This document shows positions 13,411-23,700 of a stretch of 64,000 nt of DNA, one piece after another. A program made the translations under genes and the position numbers. The DNA is taken from contig OZ234499.1 in the NCBI GenBank assembly GCA_965153455.1, positions 17,542,271-17,606,270 of the forward strand, written 5' to 3'. This stretch comes from Sphagnum compactum. Lineage: Eukaryota; Bryophyta; Sphagnopsida; Sphagnales. The notes beneath the pieces were generated by a model. It had not been told where the DNA came from. It worked only from the letters and a program-made list of their open reading frames with translations, and made no database searches. Within the stretch, counting starts at the first letter, position 1. Each line of letters begins with the position of its first letter.

Positions 13411-13480
13411 AAGTGGTGTAGTGGTTTGATGGCCAAGACATTGGTGTGGAACTAAAGAAACCAAAATTCAATCCCCCTTA
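13411..13480 (+). repeat. tRNA-like (SINE-type) segment within the CACTA element
   Basis: TGGTGTAGTGG at 13414-13424 resembles an RNA polymerase III A box and AATTCAATCCC at 13465-13475 resembles a B box. Their 51-bp spacing is close to that in tRNA genes. It does not fold into a proper tRNA that I can see, so a SINE fragment or chance match is more likely than a tRNA gene. Confidence 0.35.
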
Positions 13481-14655
13481 CCAACAACATATTATATGTG
13501 GAGTATGTATATTCGTATATATACCTTGTACATATGTGTAAATGTATAGTATTTAGGTGGGTTGTGGATAGGTAGGTAGGAGGTTATGATGGGTGGGTTG
13601 GTAAGTATTTATTATTTATTCATTTATTATATTTTTATATTTCAAATTTGAGCATTCTTTTAATTAAATTTTTTTGGCTGTCCAATTTTTTGTTTAATTT
13701 GATTAGTCAAAAACACCATTTATGGTCAATCGAAAAAACCACTAGTCAAGTTGGACATGTTCAAATTGACTTGTCATGTATGATTAAATGGTCAAATTGA
13801 TTAAATGTCAAAATGATTAGTTTTTGGTTTAATTTTCCAATCAAATAAACCATGATTTCTTGTAGTGATGCAAAAATGGCATGTTTAAGTTGGTCATTTC
13901 CTAAACTTATCCTTCAATGCATCTATTTCAAATGGGTAGTGGGTTATATGTGTATTTTTAAAAAAAATGTAAGGTGCATTCATCACTTAGATTGGTTGTT
14001 GTAATGTTGGGTACATTAAATTTGATACATCATGTTGGCCACTAACTTGTAATATTTATTTTGTATTTATGATTGAGTCTTTCATTTGAAAATTAGTTTC
14101 ATGGTTTTTAGCATCTCATATTATGGATGTTATGGGCATTTGCTATCCATAATTTTGGCTTCATGTTGATGCTGAAGACAACTTCGATTATCATTTGATG
14201 TTCTTAAAATCCAACATTGGTTTGAATGTTAATTGAAACCTTCCAAATTTTCAAAAATGGACATGCCTAAATAACCAACAAAAATATGTCCATCTATTAT
14301 GTTGTCAAGAGCTTTAAAAATGCAATATGGTAGATTCAAAGTTGCTATGAAGTCTAATGCTATTGTTGCAATGGTGGCTCCCTTTCATGTAATTTTTTTA
14401 TTCACTTTTGGCGCACTATGAAAACTTCTTAAATCTTAAGGTATTCCTTCCTTAAGTTTTTCAAATTAATAGCAATAATTACAATTCAAGTGTTGGGGGT
14501 CAATGGAAGATGAATGAACCCTTTTCCACTCACTTTTTCAGTTTTCCAAGTTGAAAAATCGCCTCAATGACCACCTACACATTGTTGTGCGCATGTATTT
14601 TGAAACTTTCTATAGTTTGAATACTTTCATCTATAATGCAACTTTTGATGATTAG

Positions 14656-17600
14656 AAATAACAAAAAACTTAGGTAGACATTGGATTAAACTTCAATGTT
14701 GTTAAGCTGGTTGCCATTCTCATGTGGTTCACATTTCAATGATGACATATTTTGGCCAAAGTTGGGCAATTTTTTAATTTAAGATACAACAAGTTAGGTC
14801 TTGGTGGTAGTTCAATGTTAGATGTTTATATCTAGTTTATTTGTGTATGTGAATCCGGTGAGTTAATGTTTGCTGGGGGTCCATTGTCAAGTTTGTTTGT
14901 GATGTTTGTGTGTGTTTTTAAAACTTTGTTGAATATTGTTAGGTTTGTTTGGGTCTATCTTTGCTAGGTGTGCATTGTGAACTCTACTTTTTGCTTGTGT
15001 ATGCAATTTGTGCGTGTCCTTGTTTCCATGTCTTTGGTTTGTTTTTTATCTTGTTTAATTAATTAATATATTTAAAATTTCTTTGTTTACATTTTTTTAA
15101 TCATTTTTTTGTTTGTAGTTTGTTTCTTTTTTTAGAATTTTTTTTTGTTTGTTTAATATTTTTTCTTTTAATATTCGTTTTTGTTCTTTTTATAAATCCC
15201 CTTGGTCTTCTAAAAAAAATAAATTCTTTCATTTGATTTTCTTTGGTCCACCTTTGGCTTTTTCTCCCTTTGCTTGAATCTTTTTTTCTTACTATCAAAT
15301 TATTTTTGCCTTTCTCCCTCTCAACCTCTATCTTTTGTTCTTCCTTTTTTGGTCACTTTTTGTCTCATTATTTGTGTTGATATTTTTATGCATGTGTTTT
15401 TTTACCATTGATTCTTTTTATTTCCCTTTCATAATTTCTTTTTTTTCCTTCTTTTTACTTCTATCTTTGTTTCTTTATTTCTCTTTCCTTCTCTCTATCA
15501 GTCTTATAATAGCTTGAATGTTAGCCATTCAATATACATGTATGGGCTATGTATGTTTTTAGCTATGTATGTTGAATAATTAATTAATTTGAAAATTTTC
15601 ATTTTGAGACAAAATGTTCTTCAAATTTTTAAAAGACTTTCATAAACTATCATGGTGTTATATTATTATGATCCATAGTGTTTGATCCCCATAATATAAG
15701 GTCTTTAAGCACATGTGATGAGCTTTGCTATAGGGATATTTCACATAAACTTTAAATGTGTGAGTGATCCTAACCAAAAACATGGAAGCTTCCATTTTGT
15801 GTTATGTGTGACGTTTTATTTCATTTAGTCTACCTTTGTGTAGAAAGGTGATATTTCCACCCATCCTAAGTTCCAATATATTCATGTTTGTAGTATGTTT
15901 GGGCAATATATGCTTTTTCATTTAGGTATAATATACACACACACCATTGTACAGTAGCTTTCACTTGTTGTTGAGTAATAGGGTGTTGCCATTGCCAATC
16001 TTATATTGAAAAATAATCAAATTTGCAAAACTCAAATGACCACCCTTGTCATCTAACAAGGTTATCATTCTTGACCTTCACCCTTTTCATGGGTTGATCA
16101 ACCTTTTCCATTCGCTTACATAACATCATATAATATATTTTGACTTAGATTAATTAGTTGTGAGGAACACCAAAGTTCTTTTTTTTTTTCCTATTGTGAT
16201 GAACATCACAACAATAAAATCAAGCTTTAGACAATCACTAGGCAAGTATGTTTAAATCTCCTCCTTTGGGTTGCTTATATAGGTTACAAGAGTAGAACTT
16301 AGGGCAAAGGATATGAGATAAAGTGAGGAGCTATTTGGAACATGTTGAATAACACATTGAGAACTTGAGAAACATGTTGGGAACTCATTTAAGAACTTGA
16401 TGAGAACATGCAATGTCATGAAGAAACTTCGATGCAAAACCCATCATAGCACTGTCTACCTCCAAAATGTTCGGAATGAACAGAGGTTTAGGGTTTAAGC
16501 CACACAGTCCAAAAGAGATGAACCTAGGGTTTAGGGCTTCGGTTCAGGGCACACAGCTCAAAAGAGCCTAGCCTTGAGACTGAAAGCCATAACACTCCCA
16601 AAATGGCCTAAGAATGCAAGTATCTATGGGTAAAATCTTTAGGACTATCTTTATCCTCGTGGGTCCTTGTGCCCATTTGCGCAAGTAAAACTATGAAACC
16701 GACCATATAATCACCCATCCCAATACTATTCCAATGGAAGTGAGTTTTACTTGAGTGTTCTTATTATCGAATCCTTGCTAGATTAATTTGAATTTAATTT
16801 CTGGAGATGAAAATCACTCTAAATTTAATAACTTTCGATCCGTTTGTCCAAAAATTGTGAAACAACAAACTTGGACACTACCTTGTCAAGGGCTCCAGTG
16901 GTACCAAAGTGGAGCAAGGGGGCCCCATGGCTTCAGAGGGTTTAGGGTTTAGGGTTTAGGGTTTCACATCCAAACAAACAAACAAACACCTATCACAATA
17001 CATAGATACAAATTAGGTAACCTAAAGACAATTCTAGCTTATATAGGGGAGTAAAGAATATTGAAGACTTTTAAGGGTGAGTGTTTCTTTTTCTAGCAAA
17101 AAAAAACTGTTTCTTGGGGGTATTTATTTGACGAGCTTTGAAAAGAGTTTTTTTTAATTTCTAAAAATTGCCAAATTATATTAATTAAAGTTTTGGTAGG
17201 TAGGATGGTTAGATTCCTTAACTTTCCATACTTTCAAAATAAATCTGGCTAAATCTTGTGAGATTTATTGATCTCTAAATTGGTAATCTAAAGGTTGCAG
17301 TACAGGTTTAAAAATCACTCAAATAGATTCATATTTGACAATATCAAATTTGTGAATATATATCTTCATGATATTTGGACTCTCTGCAGGATGAATTTAG
17401 AAAAAAATAAAAATAAAAGTTAACAATAATAATAAATATTTAAATCTTTGAAACAAAATAAAAATAATGCATATCTAGATGCAATGGATATAAAATAAAA
17501 TAGAAAACATTCCCCAAACATTACAATTCACAAGATAAATTTTGATTTAACAAACTCAAAGTAAGCATGTATCTAGTAATCGGTTGAAGGGTGCAACACA

Positions 17601-17740
17601 CTACACCCAATTTTATTTATTTATCTATTTATTTATTTATTGAAGTAGCCACTTTGGTTGGCCCATCAAACATTTATTATGAAACATTGGGCACTCTATT
17701 TTGAAATAGAAGCAAAGTAGGGTCATCCCTCTATTTCCCT
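14656..17740. other. Gene-free interval with pyrimidine-rich tract and telomere-like motifs
   Basis: No coding gene is supported. The plus strand is strongly T- and CT-rich at about 15030-15500. TTTAGGG motifs occur at 16483-16533 within a short duplicated segment that also repeats a CACACAG...CAAAAGAG sequence. A perfect TTTAGGG run lies at 16937-16965. Near 16320-16405 there is a GAACACATTGGGAACTTGATG-like segment related to the tandem array at 17.75-18.2 kb. Confidence 0.45.
16937..16965 (+). repeat. Interstitial telomeric repeat (TTTAGGG)n
   Basis: Four consecutive TTTAGGG-type units. This is the Arabidopsis-type plant telomere repeat and supports a plant origin of the window. Confidence 0.9.
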
Positions 17741-17749
17741 CGTTATAGT

Positions 17750-18197
17750 TTATGTATACATGTGAATGTTCAACTTTGGACAAAACATATGGGATAAAAG
17801 TGTAATGCTATTGAGAAACATCTTGAGGAACACATTGGGAACTTATTGGGAACACACTGGGGGACAACAACAAAACAAAAAAAAACCCTAACCACTTCAC
17901 TTTCATCATCCCTTTGAGATCCCCCTTAGACTTTACACATATGAAAGTTCAACTTCAGGCAAGACATATGGGGATAAAAGTGTGGTGCTATTGGGAACAT
18001 ATTGGGGAACACATTGAGAACTTGATGGGAACAATTGTGGACAACAAACATACCCCTAACCACTTCACCTACATCCTTTTGAGGGTCCCCCCTTAGACTT
18101 TATACATATGAAAGTTCAACTTCAGGCAAGACATATATATGGTATAAAAGTGTGGTGCTATTGGGAACATATTGGGGGACACATTGGGAACTTGATG
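17750..18197. repeat. Tandem repeat, about 170-180 bp unit, roughly 2.5 copies
   Basis: Three successive segments share the order ACATATGAAAGTTCAACTT, AAGACATATGG, GATAAAAGTGT, GTGCTATTGGGAACA, AACACATTG and GAACTTGATGGG. The first two also share CCCTAACCACTTCAC. The anchor GTTCAACTT recurs near 17769, 17946 and 18115. The third copy is truncated and runs into the sequence upstream of the methyltransferase. Confidence 0.85.
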
Positions 18198-18859
18198 ATG
18201 ATGGCTGAAGCAGCAGCAGTGTTTTGCATGATTAGCATGATCGATCATGTTGCTAGCTAGCTCTTCAAACACCCAAAGCACAACATCTGTACTCAGAGAG
18301 CTTACAAATCTGAAGAAACCAAGTAAGTAGACTACATAGGAAGTTGAAAGTAGCCAAGCTCGAGAATGGGTTTTTTTTTTTTTCCTTTTTTCTTTTTCCC
18401 TCTCAACATTTTTGTGATGATGGATTGCAGAGTGCTCATCAATGATTTTGCAATGTGGAAATTTCATGTCATCATAATACTTTAATAAGCTTTTTGTCTT
18501 CTCTCTGGGACCCAGCTAGCGTGTTTTTTTCAAATTTTGTCTCTCCTCAACAGATTTTCAAACTGACACAGTAAAGTTTTTGTTTTGTAGTGATCATGTG
18601 GCAAGACTTGACAAGTAGGTCTAAGGTGTCGTCCCCAAGCTTCCATGTAAAGGGATGTAAGCTGACTCATGCTAATTTCTCATAGTTGAGAGCTGCATTT
18701 TTGAAGTCAGAGGTCAAGAAGGGATTCAGAGTTGTTGCCATTTGTGGGTTTCTATGTTTTCTTATCAGATATTCTATGTTTTCTAGGTTGTGCAACTTCT
18801 TCCTGTTTGACCCACCCCCACCCCACATAGCTGTGAAGCTTGAAGCTCAGCCTAGTCTT

Positions 18860-19025
18860 GTAAATTCCTCACATGGGTTGTCCCTAGCTTCTGGCAGTAG
18901 TCTTTCACAAGTTGCCGGCTTTTGGAAGCATAGCAAGTGTAAATTCATCTCACATAGGTTGTTCCCTAGCTGCTGGTGGTTGTAACCTTTCAGAAGATGC
19001 CAGCTTTTGGAAACATAGCAAGTTT
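18860..19025. repeat. Direct duplication, about 82 bp, upstream of the methyltransferase
   Basis: 18860-18939 and 18940-19025 are diverged copies sharing CACAT.GGTTGT.CCCTAGCT.CTGG and CTTTTGGAA.CATAGCAAGT. They lie about 700-860 bp upstream of the start codon of the next gene, in its promoter or an unspliced leader. Confidence 0.75.
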
Positions 19026-19537
19026 TTGTCTCTGCTCTAGTTTTTGTGCAGTCTTTTGTTTTCCAAACTATAGAGCTTTTTGAGTTTACAAGTTGGGATT
19101 TTGATTTGAGTGTGTGTGTGTTGTAGTACTTCTCCATATCTGCTGCATATAGTAAGCTTTGAAGCTCAGAAAGTTGGGATAGGTATGCAGGTGTCCATTG
19201 GGTTGTTCTTTCCTTTATTTACTTGTTGAAAGGCTGCAAGTTTTTGAAGCTCATGACCTGATTCTTTCTCTTGTTGTCTTGGTCAGGTTCTAGACCGAGC
19301 TCTCGGACTTGCAATTACTGTCAATCAGCTGGCTGGTGATCATGCGAGCTGCAGATTCTTTACGTTCAACCAGTTGTCCAAATTGTTGAAAATACTAGGT
19401 CATCCTTCCGGTTCTGGAGGCGAAGTGTGGGTGGGAGGGGATTTGGCCATCCACTGCTGCTTGTGCTTCCGTGACCCAAAGAGTTGATCTCAGACAATTG
19501 CCCTTGGGTCCTGTGGGAGAAGTTTGGTCGGAGCAGG

Positions 19538-19544
19538 TATAAAG
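19538..19544 (+). promoter_or_regulatory. Possible TATA box of the methyltransferase gene
   Basis: TATAAAG in a locally GC-richer context, 185 bp before the ATG at 19723. It would place transcription start near 19570 and give a 5' leader of roughly 150 bases. This rests on motif and position only. Confidence 0.4.
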
Positions 19545-19722
19545 AGTCTTCTTTGACAAGGAGGCAGACAGGGCTGAGCTGCTTAAGAGACCTTCAGAGA
19601 TAGTCTGGTCCTGCTCTGTGTTGCTGGGACACAGTGTAAGCACTTCCTTCCTTGTCTGGGATCTAGAAGCTTGTTGCACAATCTGCAAGAGGGAGAAGAA
19701 GAAGGATAGCAAACTGACATCC

Positions 19723-20784
19723 ATGGCCACCACCAGCACAATGGATTGGAGATCTGACCAGTTTGCAAGAGTGAAAAACCAGTTCACAAGAGTGAAAAGC
19801 AGCTCAGGTATCAACAGCATTCCTGCACTTGTAATTGTAGCAACCATAGCTTATCTTTTTGGAGTTCTGTCGTCGCAGACACTACTCCCAGTTTTACGAG
19901 TCTCCCAAGTTGTTAGCAAGGCTGATGCACCCAAGATGTTGGATCTGAAAACTACTGATGGATTTGATGATGAGGATCAGTTGACTCATAAGCCTGGGGA
20001 GCCAGACTCGCACATAAACCCTAAACCCTCGGTGCTCGCGTTGCCCTTGTCAGAGGATTTAGTCACTTTTGATAACACAGACTGCAAAAAGGATCTTGGA
20101 CAAGAGCTCATAAGGACAGTCCTTCTCGAAAAGCTTTTTGATGGTGTTTCTCCGTTTGAGAACTTCCCACCTGAGCATGTGGTGGACTTGTTGAAGAAAG
20201 AAAGGATCAAGGGATGGGGATCAACCACAACTGTGTTTCGAAGGCTCATGAATGAGGTGAAGCCACGTGTTGTTATTGAGCTCGGAACATTTTTGGGTGC
20301 TTCTGCAATTCATATGGCAGGTTTGGCACATGAACTTGGCTTGCAGACCGACATTTTATGTGTGGACGATTTTCGTGGATGGCCTGGTTTTCGCAACACC
20401 CGTTTCAAGGACATCAAACAAGAGAATGGGGATGTGATGCTAATGTATCAATTCATGCAAAATGTTGTTTCCAAGAACATGACAGGAACAATTTTGCCTA
20501 TACCATTCGGGACAATATCTGCCTTATCCATGTTTTGTACTTGGGGAATCTTGGCGGATTTGATAGAGGTTGATGCTTCGCATGATTTTCACTCTGCGTG
20601 GGCTGACATCAATGTCGCACACCGGTTGCTGAGACCAGGTGGGGTTATGTTTGGGCATGATTATACTACAAAGGCTGATAGACAAGGTGTGCGGCGTGCT
20701 GTTGATATGTTTGCTAGGCTCAACACTCTCACTGTTGAGCGTGATGGTGAACATTGGATTCTGCGGAATCAGACTACAACCTGA
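19723..20784 (+). CDS. Membrane-anchored SAM-dependent methyltransferase-like protein
   Basis: One uninterrupted frame encodes 353 aa. The frame opens upstream at 19618, but the ATG at 19723 (MATTSTMDWRSDQF, in the context CATCCATGG) gives a sensible N-terminus. Residues about 31-53 form a hydrophobic segment (IPALVIVATIAYLFGVLSS) after a basic tail, suggesting a type II Golgi or ER membrane protein with a lumenal catalytic domain. A class I Rossmann methyltransferase fold is indicated by motif I at about 183-195 (VVIELGTFLGASA), acidic residues at 215-216 (CVDDF), D284 in IEVDASHDF, and the LRPGGVMFGHDY segment at 303-314. This resembles plant and algal proteins of the Methyltransf_24-like type; the substrate is unknown. 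Lack of introns is notable beside the spliced neighbours, but the frame is intact and I see no sign that it is a retrocopy. Confidence 0.85.
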   Translation: MATTSTMDWRSDQFARVKNQFTRVKSSSGINSIPALVIVATIAYLFGVLSSQTLLPVLRVSQVVSKADAPKMLDLKTTDGFDDEDQLTHKPGEPDSHINPKPSVLALPLSEDLVTFDNTDCKKDLGQELIRTVLLEKLFDGVSPFENFPPEHVVDLLKKERIKGWGSTTTVFRRLMNEVKPRVVIELGTFLGASAIHMAGLAHELGLQTDILCVDDFRGWPGFRNTRFKDIKQENGDVMLMYQFMQNVVSKNMTGTILPIPFGTISALSMFCTWGILADLIEVDASHDFHSAWADINVAHRLLRPGGVMFGHDYTTKADRQGVRRAVDMFARLNTLTVERDGEHWILRNQTTT

Positions 20785-23700
20785 TAGATCTCTCTGGTTT
20801 GTTTTGTATATTGTTGTCACCTTTTTGACCAAAAAACAACATTTCTTACTGTCCCTGTACCAAGACATGTGTTTCAACTACTGTAGTGTTTTTTCCTGCT
20901 CTCAGCAGAAGCATTCAATGCAGAGAAGCAATGGTCGTCAGCAGCAGCAGCAGCAGCAGCTGATTTTGGAGAAGAATCCTGTTCTTCAGAACTTTCTTGC
21001 TATAGGCACTGTCCTGAAGCTCAGCTTTAGTGACAGGTTATGATGTTATGACAGATTATGATCACAACATAGGCTCTTAAAAGGCAGCTGAGTGAATGCG
21101 TGATCACACGGATCTAATGCAGCAGAAGGCAGAAGTTGGGTCAATTGACACAAAGACTATTGAGTTTTGCAAATCTGATTCTTGTAATGCTGGAAATGCA
21201 GAAGTTTTGTAGTGGCAATTTGTAGTGTTCAGATTTGATTGCTATCTGCTCTGCACTCAAATTGAGTCGGCTCCCACACTGGTCATTGTTTTTGAACTTT
21301 GAAGTGATTATAGTGAAATTAGATGAAAGCCCAAGAACATTTGATGTTTGATTTCCGGTGTAGAGGTTAAGCTTTTGACAACAAGGTTTCCACATGGGGG
21401 TGCTTTCAAAACCAAGTTCCATTTTCAGTCATTTCCAGACTTTGGGTGTTGTGCAGCAGCTGTTCCTGCGCTGTGTCAACAACCTACAGCTGGGTGGGTC
21501 AATTGACTGAAGGATGCTCATTCTGACAGAAGAATGACTAGTTTGTTGAGCATTTCTGCAAGAAGCACAAAAGCATACTAAGGCCCAAGTATGAAGCAGC
21601 TTCGGACTTTACAAATGTTTTGTGGACAAGGGCAAATTTGGGTTTTTCTCACATGCAAAAGAATTGCTGTTTGTTATGACAGCAATCATGTGAAGCTGGC
21701 AACTTGGGTGTGTCATGAAAATTTCTGAGTTGATCCACTCTGATACCCCAATGTCAGGCAGAGCTGCTGTTAATCTGCCTGACAACTGCATGTTATGCAA
21801 TTTCATAGAAAGCAGTCATCTTCTGTGTTTAGTGCACATGTCTAGTGTCATCCAGAATTTTCCTGTATTTTTGTTCATATCGTGATGGGTTTTTGGTTCA
21901 TGTTGTTGGTTTTGATGGGAGTTCGAAGAGAATCAAGAAAGTTTGTGAGTAGGTTCTGAATATGATGCCATGTCCTTTAGGGCCTGATTCAGATTGGCTT
22001 TCAACGGTTGTAGCTTCAGTACCAGAAAGTGTTTCTGAGTCTGTGACAACTCTCATGACATGTTGTCCACTTCCATGTAATAATGTGCACGAGAAAAATT
22101 ACTCCTAGTTCTCATCACTCATTGTGGAGAAATTAGGTTCCTCATCATGATGTTTCAGCAAACATCATAACCAATGCTAACCAAGATTTTAGGCTCAACA
22201 TGGCAGAAATTGAATTGAATTGAATTGGAAATTGTATACAAGTTTCTGTTGATTGCTAAAGATCTCATGATAATATTAGGTCCTGTCTTGCATAGATATT
22301 ATGGGAATTTTCTTTGATACTTTGGTGGTGACCTAGAGTGTGTAGTTGTTATATCGATACTGTCAACATGTAGTTATATCGTAGTTGTTATATTAGCAAT
22401 GTCTCTTGAGTGCTAGCCAACATCACGTCTGAGTCTTCCCATTGCTTCCGGAAAGGCAACAGAAACTCAGGACGCAGATTGTGTATAATGGTTTGCCCAA
22501 GTTTTTTGGGAAGATTATTATATGCTTATCTACACCCACTGTTGGGAGCTGATGAACTCAGTGGGTAGTCATGGCAGCTCGTCACTGCCGTTCGTGATGA
22601 AGGTGATGGTCTGTCACTTTGTGAGCGACTCTCATGAGGTTATGACTGCACTCATTGTCGTGTTACCTTTAATTGTTGTTGTGGAGATTTCTCTGCAACT
22701 TCATCGATCTTGTTATATCGATACTATCAACATGATCGAGACATAAATAGTTGTTTAAAGTTTGATTTAGTCTATCACCATGTGGTAATCTCAAGTGGAA
22801 TGTTTCAACGTGAATTGGATGCCTCATCAAACATGGTAGGAATTGCATATGGCAACTCTTGGTTGTGTGGGAAGAGCTTCTTATCTCTTTGGTCAATATA
22901 GCACAAAGTGTGAAAACTACACTTTTGTAACCTTTGGTGTCTCATTGTCCTTGAAAGGCTTAATCAAAGTGTCATTGCAAGTGGTCACACAAAGCATATA
23001 GCCCATTCAAATGTTCTCTATGCTATTTTGAACAATACAATATTTGAGTTATAAGAAAATCACTAGCAAATGAGATTATTCTCAAAATTTCCAATTAATC
23101 AACGCATTCAAAAGATTTCCTTGCTAACATTGGTTTATCTTGAAATATGAAATGTTGCCTCCAACCAAATAGATTTCAACAAATTCTTGTATGTGTCCCA
23201 ATTGGAAGGTTGCCTTAATAATATCTAATTTAATGGGTAGGGCTTCAACCCATTAAACAAATTGCCCATAAAAAGTTTTAATCAAAATTTATGAGTTCAC
23301 CCAAGTTTGCTCTAACTTCCAATAGTACCAAACACATTCATTATATTTACAACATCTTCATAGTGGAGAAATTACCCTAATACAAAAATAAATAATTTAC
23401 AACCTTCATTAGTCTCACTTGATAAGTGATTTCCAATGTCATTAGAGCAACCAACCTAGATTCATTGAATGATCCCACCACATATTGTATGTTTCCACTA
23501 GATGCATTAGTTGCATTTCTTCGAATGTTCCTTTTTTTTCTATATGTATAGTTTAAGGTAAAATTTAGAGTCGTATATGAGTGATTTTAAACAATGTTTA
23601 AACAAGAGATTCACCCAATTCAATTATCAAGTTGAGTTCAATACTTCAACAAATTGTAGATGAGTATGTCAATTTTAATAACTCTATTACATTATCCTAA

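Larger units (their letters stand above)
11848..13867. mobile_element. Non-autonomous CACTA (En/Spm-type) DNA transposon inside the hAT gene
   Basis: The left end reads CACTATAACAAATCATGG and the right end, reverse-complemented, reads CACTACAAGAAATCATGG: 18-bp inverted repeats with two mismatches, beginning with the canonical CACTACAAGAAA of this superfamily. The 3 bp on each side are ATG (11845-11847 and 13868-13870), the 3-bp target duplication expected for CACTA elements. Both subterminal regions are filled with short repeats around GGTCAA/TTGACC and TGACTA, as expected for transposase-binding arrays. There is no transposase gene. Removing the solo LTR and its duplicated target leaves about 1195 bp. 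Confidence 0.93.
10245..14655 (+). pseudogene. Decayed hAT-type transposase gene, interrupted by a CACTA element
   Basis: Conceptual plus-strand translation shows ordered pieces of a hAT-family transposase with many stops and frameshifts. About 10393-10479 encodes an N-terminal zinc-finger-like C-x2-C...H segment (CIVCSFVKEK...LEKHAKKAK). About 11035-11240 encodes the catalytic-core region (GVNGINIF, QGIHCMAHCTNLIVQT). About 11590-11740 encodes a later part (DLVVCKHDNVHLKW). After the CACTA insertion the C-terminal dimerisation region appears at about 14490-14655 (KLKNRLNDHLHIVVRMYFE, then FYSLNTFIYNATFDD). The same C-terminal family occurs at 47.66-48.29 kb. Terminal inverted repeats and target duplication were not found, so the outer borders are approximate. 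The gene cannot make a functional transposase. Confidence 0.8.

Noticed and set aside
15101-15517. Open frames at 15101-15298 and 15335-15517.
   Set aside because: They translate T-rich or A-rich low-complexity DNA into phenylalanine- or lysine-rich strings.
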